A stretch of 7,689 nt of DNA, taken from Methanoregula sp. GTDB taxonomy: Archaea; Halobacteriota; Methanomicrobia; Methanomicrobiales; Methanospirillaceae. The stretch is from assembly GCA_003157895.1 (NCBI GenBank), contig PMKW01000084.1, forward strand, positions 9,400 through 17,088, read 5' to 3'. The notes beneath the pieces are model-generated. The model was given only the letters and a program-made list of their open reading frames with translations, was not told where the DNA came from and searched no databases. The position numbers were made by a program, and so were the translations under genes. Below are positions 5,759 through 7,689 of this stretch, in pieces; the first letter of the stretch is position 1; every line of letters begins with the position of its first letter.

Positions 5759-5829
5759 ATAATCTTGCCTGTAATGACCGTATTTTATTGATATGCCCCC
5801 GTAATCCTTTCACCGGGGCCTTCCGAGAA

Positions 5830-6642
5830 TTACGTGGGGCCGGGGGCGCCTGCAACACCCCGCTTTTTCATGCGGGCGGAATAGACGATGAGTGCCAGCT
5901 CGCCATCCGGAGTGATGCTGTAGAGCTTTTCTGGTCCACCCGCCGGATCGGGTTCCTCCCGGATAAGGTTCCAGCCGACCAGTGCTGATACCAGACGGGC
6001 GAATTCCTCCGGGAGAAGCTCATGTCCGGCCGGACCTTCATCTGCATTGCGGACCGGGATCTGCCAGGCCTTCGTCTCATTATACAGCGTTGCTTCCGGT
6101 ACCAGGGTACTTGTTTTCTTGCCGTGCTCCTGTCCTCGGAAGAGAATGGTAAGGATCACGAGATAATGCGGATTTGTCGGCAGGTATTTTGTGGGAAGTG
6201 TCGGGACCGGCACCCGCCGTGCCTTTGAGTTCCCGAATGCATAATAGGTGTCGCCTTCCACCCAGAGCGACATCGAAAACAGTCCCAGCGAGAGCCGTTT
6301 TGGTCCGGCGGAGATATCGAACGAGTACCGGGCACCGGGATGATCACTGAATATCCCGAGAACGGGGTCGCGGATTGCATCAAACGTTGCCGCATCGATC
6401 GTGATCAGCGCACAGGAAATATTATGGGAGATGGAGATGGCATTTACCTCATCAACGGCGTTGCGAATGGCATACTTCCACATTCTTTTCCGGGTATCAT
6501 CACGGGCCGAATTGGTATAGATCTCTTTCTCAGCAAAGACGATTGTGTGCGTAATGGTTCGGAGTCCCTCCAGAACCGAAGGATAGGTTTTATGGATACT
6601 GTCACCCGCGCTGATGATGAGAAAATGCTCCTGCATATCCAT
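5830..6642 (-). CDS. CARF-like sensor with C-terminal winged helix (putative transcription regulator)
   Basis: A 270-aa cytoplasmic protein. The N-terminal ~140 residues have the look of a CARF/Rossmann-like domain: a first strand HFLIISAGD (6-14), a helical region with ERVLxL-like strand THTIVFAEKEIY (31-42), a long amphipathic helix, strand ISCALITID, and the diagnostic FDISAGPKRLSLGLF (108-122). This last corresponds to the [D/N]-[I/L]-[T/S]-G-[G/P]-[T]-K-x-[M/L]-[S/A] nucleotide-binding loop and helix of CARF proteins, with Lys115 conserved. Residues about 155-258 form a winged helix: NPHYLVILTILF helix, LLPEEFARLVSALVGWNLI recognition region, and a wing EKLYSITPDGELAL. This layout matches Csa3-like and DUF6293-like archaeal regulators that sense cyclic oligoadenylates or related nucleotides. 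No cas gene or CRISPR array is in the window. The start at 6642 fits a leaderless transcript from the TTTATC box at 6665-6671. The family call is by motif only. Confidence 0.75.
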   Translation of the reverse strand: MDMQEHFLIISAGDSIHKTYPSVLEGLRTITHTIVFAEKEIYTNSARDDTRKRMWKYAIRNAVDEVNAISISHNISCALITIDAATFDAIRDPVLGIFSDHPGARYSFDISAGPKRLSLGLFSMSLWVEGDTYYAFGNSKARRVPVPTLPTKYLPTNPHYLVILTILFRGQEHGKKTSTLVPEATLYNETKAWQIPVRNADEGPAGHELLPEEFARLVSALVGWNLIREEPDPAGGPEKLYSITPDGELALIVYSARMKKRGVAGAPGPT

Positions 6643-6664
6643 GGGTGATATTCTGGCGTCTGAC

Positions 6665-6671
6665 GATAAAT
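6665..6671 (-). promoter_or_regulatory. TATA-like box of the CARF-like gene, predicted leaderless
   Basis: The minus strand reads ATTTATC, centred about 26 bases before the ATG at 6642, so transcription should start at the ATG itself. No Shine-Dalgarno is present. The core is identical to that before the alkD-type gene. Confidence 0.45.
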
Positions 6672-6726
6672 GACTGTCACATCACGGGATCCTTTTTTAG
6701 AAACCCCGAATTCCTGATCGTGAAAC

Positions 6727-6732
6727 AAAAAA
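6727..6732 (-). terminator. T6 tract after the pyrophosphatase remnant
   Basis: A6 on the plus strand (T6 on the minus strand) lies 8 bases past the stop of the pyrophosphatase remnant. It is the terminator expected for an intact ancestral gene and appears to have survived its decay. Confidence 0.4.
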
Positions 6733-6740
6733 GGATTTTA

Positions 6741-6959
6741 TTAAATGAAGAGCGATGCCAGCACGAGCGTGAGCGTAGCAAGGAGCTTGATGAGCACGTG
6801 GAGCAACGGGCGTGCGGTGTCCTTGAACGGGCCGCCGATCATATTCCCGATGACCGCTGCCTTGTGGGCGTCGCTCTTCTTTCTGCCGTGAGCACCGGAT
6901 TCGATGTATTTCTTGACATTGTCCCTTACACCTCCGTGGTTATCGAGGATATTTCGGTA
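6741..6959 (-). pseudogene. hppA: decayed C-terminal remnant of a membrane-bound ion-pumping pyrophosphatase
   Basis: The minus-strand frame ending at the TAA 6741-6743 encodes a clear relic of the last loop and last transmembrane helix of H+/Na+-translocating pyrophosphatase. Recognisable blocks in order: DNHGG (family NAGG), [11 protein letters not shown] (family AWDNAKKYIE), [15 protein letters not shown] (family HGGKGSEAHKAAVVG), [10 protein letters not shown] (family DTVGDPFKDT) and a hydrophobic [20 protein letters not shown] helix. The intact enzyme has about 650-800 residues and some 16 membrane helices; only about 72 residues remain. Two of the three conserved Asp in the last acidic motif are replaced (Asn and Gly), Trp of WDN is Arg, and GPSLN is RPLLH, so it cannot be catalytic. 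The frame stays open to an ATG at 7037, but those first 26 residues show no homology. It is most likely a leftover of gene deletion or partial duplication. Confidence 0.82.
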
Positions 6960-7013
6960 CCATAACCGGCATGGTGCGATGGTTCTTGGAGCGTCTGTTC
7001 TTCCCGTACCTCG

Positions 7014-7023
7014 TTTATATATA
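7014..7023 (+). promoter_or_regulatory. strong TATA box, probably for the YHS gene
   Basis: TTTATATATA is the best TATA match in the window. On the plus strand it predicts a start near 7044 and a leader of about 118 bases before the YHS gene. The sequence is nearly palindromic, so it might also serve the minus strand, but transcripts that way would start around 6992, inside the pyrophosphatase remnant frame. Confidence 0.5.
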
Positions 7024-7045
7024 GCCCACCTCATCAAGCATTACC

Positions 7046-7068
7046 AGGAGGAGACCTTGGCTCCACCT
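7046..7068 (+). promoter_or_regulatory. hairpin in the YHS leader
   Basis: AGGAGGAG (7046-7053) pairs with CTCCACCT (7061-7068) with one mismatch around a 7-base loop. It would sit at the very 5' end of a transcript started from the TATA box at 7014-7023. A role in stability or regulation is possible but unproven. Confidence 0.3.
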
Positions 7069-7161
7069 CTCTAGTACTTCTGAGTTGTGGACGCTGTGGG
7101 ATAAAGGCGATAAAACTTAAGAGAACAGGCACGATCCTAGTACAGGAACAAGGCGATATCC

Positions 7162-7347
7162 ATGGCAACCGACCCTGTCTGTCTCATGATCGTTGATGAA
7201 GACGATGTAAAATTCACCAGCACCTACAGAAACCAGAAATATTATTTCTGCTGTAACTGGTGCAAGATGAAGTTTGATGAAAACCCGAAACGATACTCCC
7301 GGATGGCGACCGATATGAGCGTTGATCTTGGGGGTAGCTGCGATTGA
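7162..7347 (+). CDS. YHS-domain metal-binding protein
   Basis: A 61-aa cytoplasmic protein that is essentially one YHS domain: ATDPVCLMIVDEDD (2-15, family DPVCGM-V), then TYRNQKYYFCCNWCKMKFDE (21-40, family Y-G-x-Y-YFCS-x2-C-x2-F), and NPKRYSRM. Cys7, Cys30 and Cys34 correspond to the metal-binding cysteines of the family; Cys31 and Cys60 are extra. The usual Gly after Cys7 is Leu. YHS domains occur alone or at the ends of heavy-metal ATPases and bind Cu, Ag or Zn ions. A stand-alone copy suggests a small metal carrier or sensor, but no metal transporter gene is in view. The start at 7162 gives the canonical N-terminus; the Shine-Dalgarno is weak (AAGG about 8 nt upstream). A T6 tract lies 22 bases after the stop. 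Confidence 0.9.
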   Translation: MATDPVCLMIVDEDDVKFTSTYRNQKYYFCCNWCKMKFDENPKRYSRMATDMSVDLGGSCD

Positions 7348-7369
7348 GCTCTTAAAAGAAGACAACCCA

Positions 7370-7375
7370 TTTTTT
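7370..7375 (+). terminator. T6 terminator of the YHS gene
   Basis: Six Ts begin 22 bases after the YHS stop codon, in the gap before the convergent minus-strand ORF, a typical position for an archaeal terminator. Confidence 0.5.
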
Positions 7376-7379
7376 CCAG

Positions 7380-7577
7380 TTAGGTGAACAGTATCTGAAA
7401 AACACTGCAGGGATCCCCGATACGGGTATACGAATCCTGTCGTGGAGGGGGCGATCCTTTCCGCGGGTGTGTTGTGCCTCTCTTCTGGTACTTGCACGTC
7501 ATCGGATGCGAACGGTCCTGGACGATCCCGTTGATGAACTCAACGATTTTGTGCTCATCGAACTCTGTAGCCGCCAT
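7380..7577 (-). CDS. small hypothetical protein
   Basis: A 65-codon minus-strand frame whose N-terminal half looks genuinely protein-like: MAATEFDEHKIVEFINGIVQ (1-20), then DRSHPMTCKYQKRG. Third-position GC over these codons is about 76 percent, against about 50 percent for the opposite in-register frame. Upstream of the ATG the same minus frame stays open to the window edge, but its third-position GC falls to about 35 percent, favouring 7577 as the true start. A GATAATA box (7597-7604) about 23 bases upstream would fit a leaderless message. The C-terminal half (Pro/Arg-rich, PRKGSPPPRQDS) is less convincing. No family is recognised. The plus strand is also open across this region, so coding direction is not certain. 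Confidence 0.45.
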   Translation of the reverse strand: MAATEFDEHKIVEFINGIVQDRSHPMTCKYQKRGTTHPRKGSPPPRQDSYTRIGDPCSVFQILFT

Positions 7578-7689
7578 GTCATTAACATAAAAATGCGTAT
7601 TATCGGGTTCATTGAAGATATCGATAACCGGTTCATCCCAAAGACCGGGAGAAAAAATAATACCGAAGAATATGAAGGAAGCTGGTATT

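Larger units (their letters stand above)
5545..5760 (+). repeat. 12-bp direct repeats and 12-bp inverted repeats bounding a 195-nt element
   Basis: Two exact copies of CACTTTTTTTAT (5545-5556 and 5749-5760) enclose a segment whose ends are a perfect inverted repeat, TGCTCTGGAGAA (5556-5567) and TTCTCCAGAGCA (5739-5750). Terminal inverted repeats inside direct repeats are the signature of a small transposon-like insertion with a target-site duplication. Alternatively, the inverted repeat is the closing stem of a structured RNA and the two T7 copies are independent terminators. The T-rich direct repeats are of low complexity, so chance similarity between terminators must be considered. No second copy of the element occurs in this window. 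Confidence 0.55.

Noticed and set aside
6645..6965. 106-codon plus-strand open frame
   Set aside because: It is antisense to the pyrophosphatase remnant, whose homology blocks fix the ancestral coding strand.
7117..7497. 126-codon minus-strand open frame
   Set aside because: It lies across the YHS gene, which is well supported on the plus strand, and crosses its terminator.
1..7689. CRISPR array, tRNA, rRNA or transposase gene
   Set aside because: No regularly spaced repeats, no cloverleaf or rRNA motifs and no transposase domain were seen on either strand.

Overview
The window looks like a chromosomal segment of a mesophilic methanogenic archaeon, most likely of the Methanomicrobiales (Methanoregula/Methanosphaerula type). 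The base composition is moderate in GC. Several genes have an A/T-rich TATA-like box about 23-28 nt upstream of the ATG, as expected for leaderless archaeal transcripts, and genes are often followed by plain T-tracts. The gene set also fits: a lipoprotein serpin, a ferredoxin-nitroreductase fusion, a CARF-like/winged-helix regulator, a YHS protein and a relic of a membrane pyrophosphatase. The taxon is an inference from these features, not from a marker gene.

Left part (1-3131): two short plus-strand genes for helical-repeat proteins (HEAT, then TPR), each with a good Shine-Dalgarno. After these come two minus-strand genes with separate promoters: a secreted lipid-anchored serpin with an intact inhibitory hinge, and an AlkD-family DNA glycosylase in which the four expected active-site residues can all be placed.

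Middle part (3132-5540): a plus-strand gene fusing two [4Fe-4S] sites to an FMN nitroreductase domain, divergent from alkD. Next is a 690-base stretch that looks empty to an ordinary ORF scan but holds a convincing 57-codon Cys-rich protein gene on the minus strand. Then a plus-strand gene encodes a 265-aa, all-helical, charged protein of unknown function with a weak resemblance to DUF349 segments.

Right part (5541-7689): a 195-nt segment closed by a perfect 12-bp inverted repeat and bounded by two copies of a 12-bp direct repeat containing T7. It could be a structured non-coding RNA with its own terminator or a small mobile-element-like insertion. It is followed by a minus-strand CARF-like/wHTH protein, with no CRISPR or cas gene nearby, and a decayed C-terminal remnant of a membrane pyrophosphatase whose final acidic motif is mutated. 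A YHS-domain metal-binding protein gene and a small minus-strand hypothetical gene lie near the right edge.

There is no single long operon. Most genes appear to be transcribed individually. No complete rRNA, tRNA, CRISPR array or transposase gene was seen. The items most worth following up are the bounded repeat element, the stand-alone CARF-like regulator beside it, and the pyrophosphatase relic.
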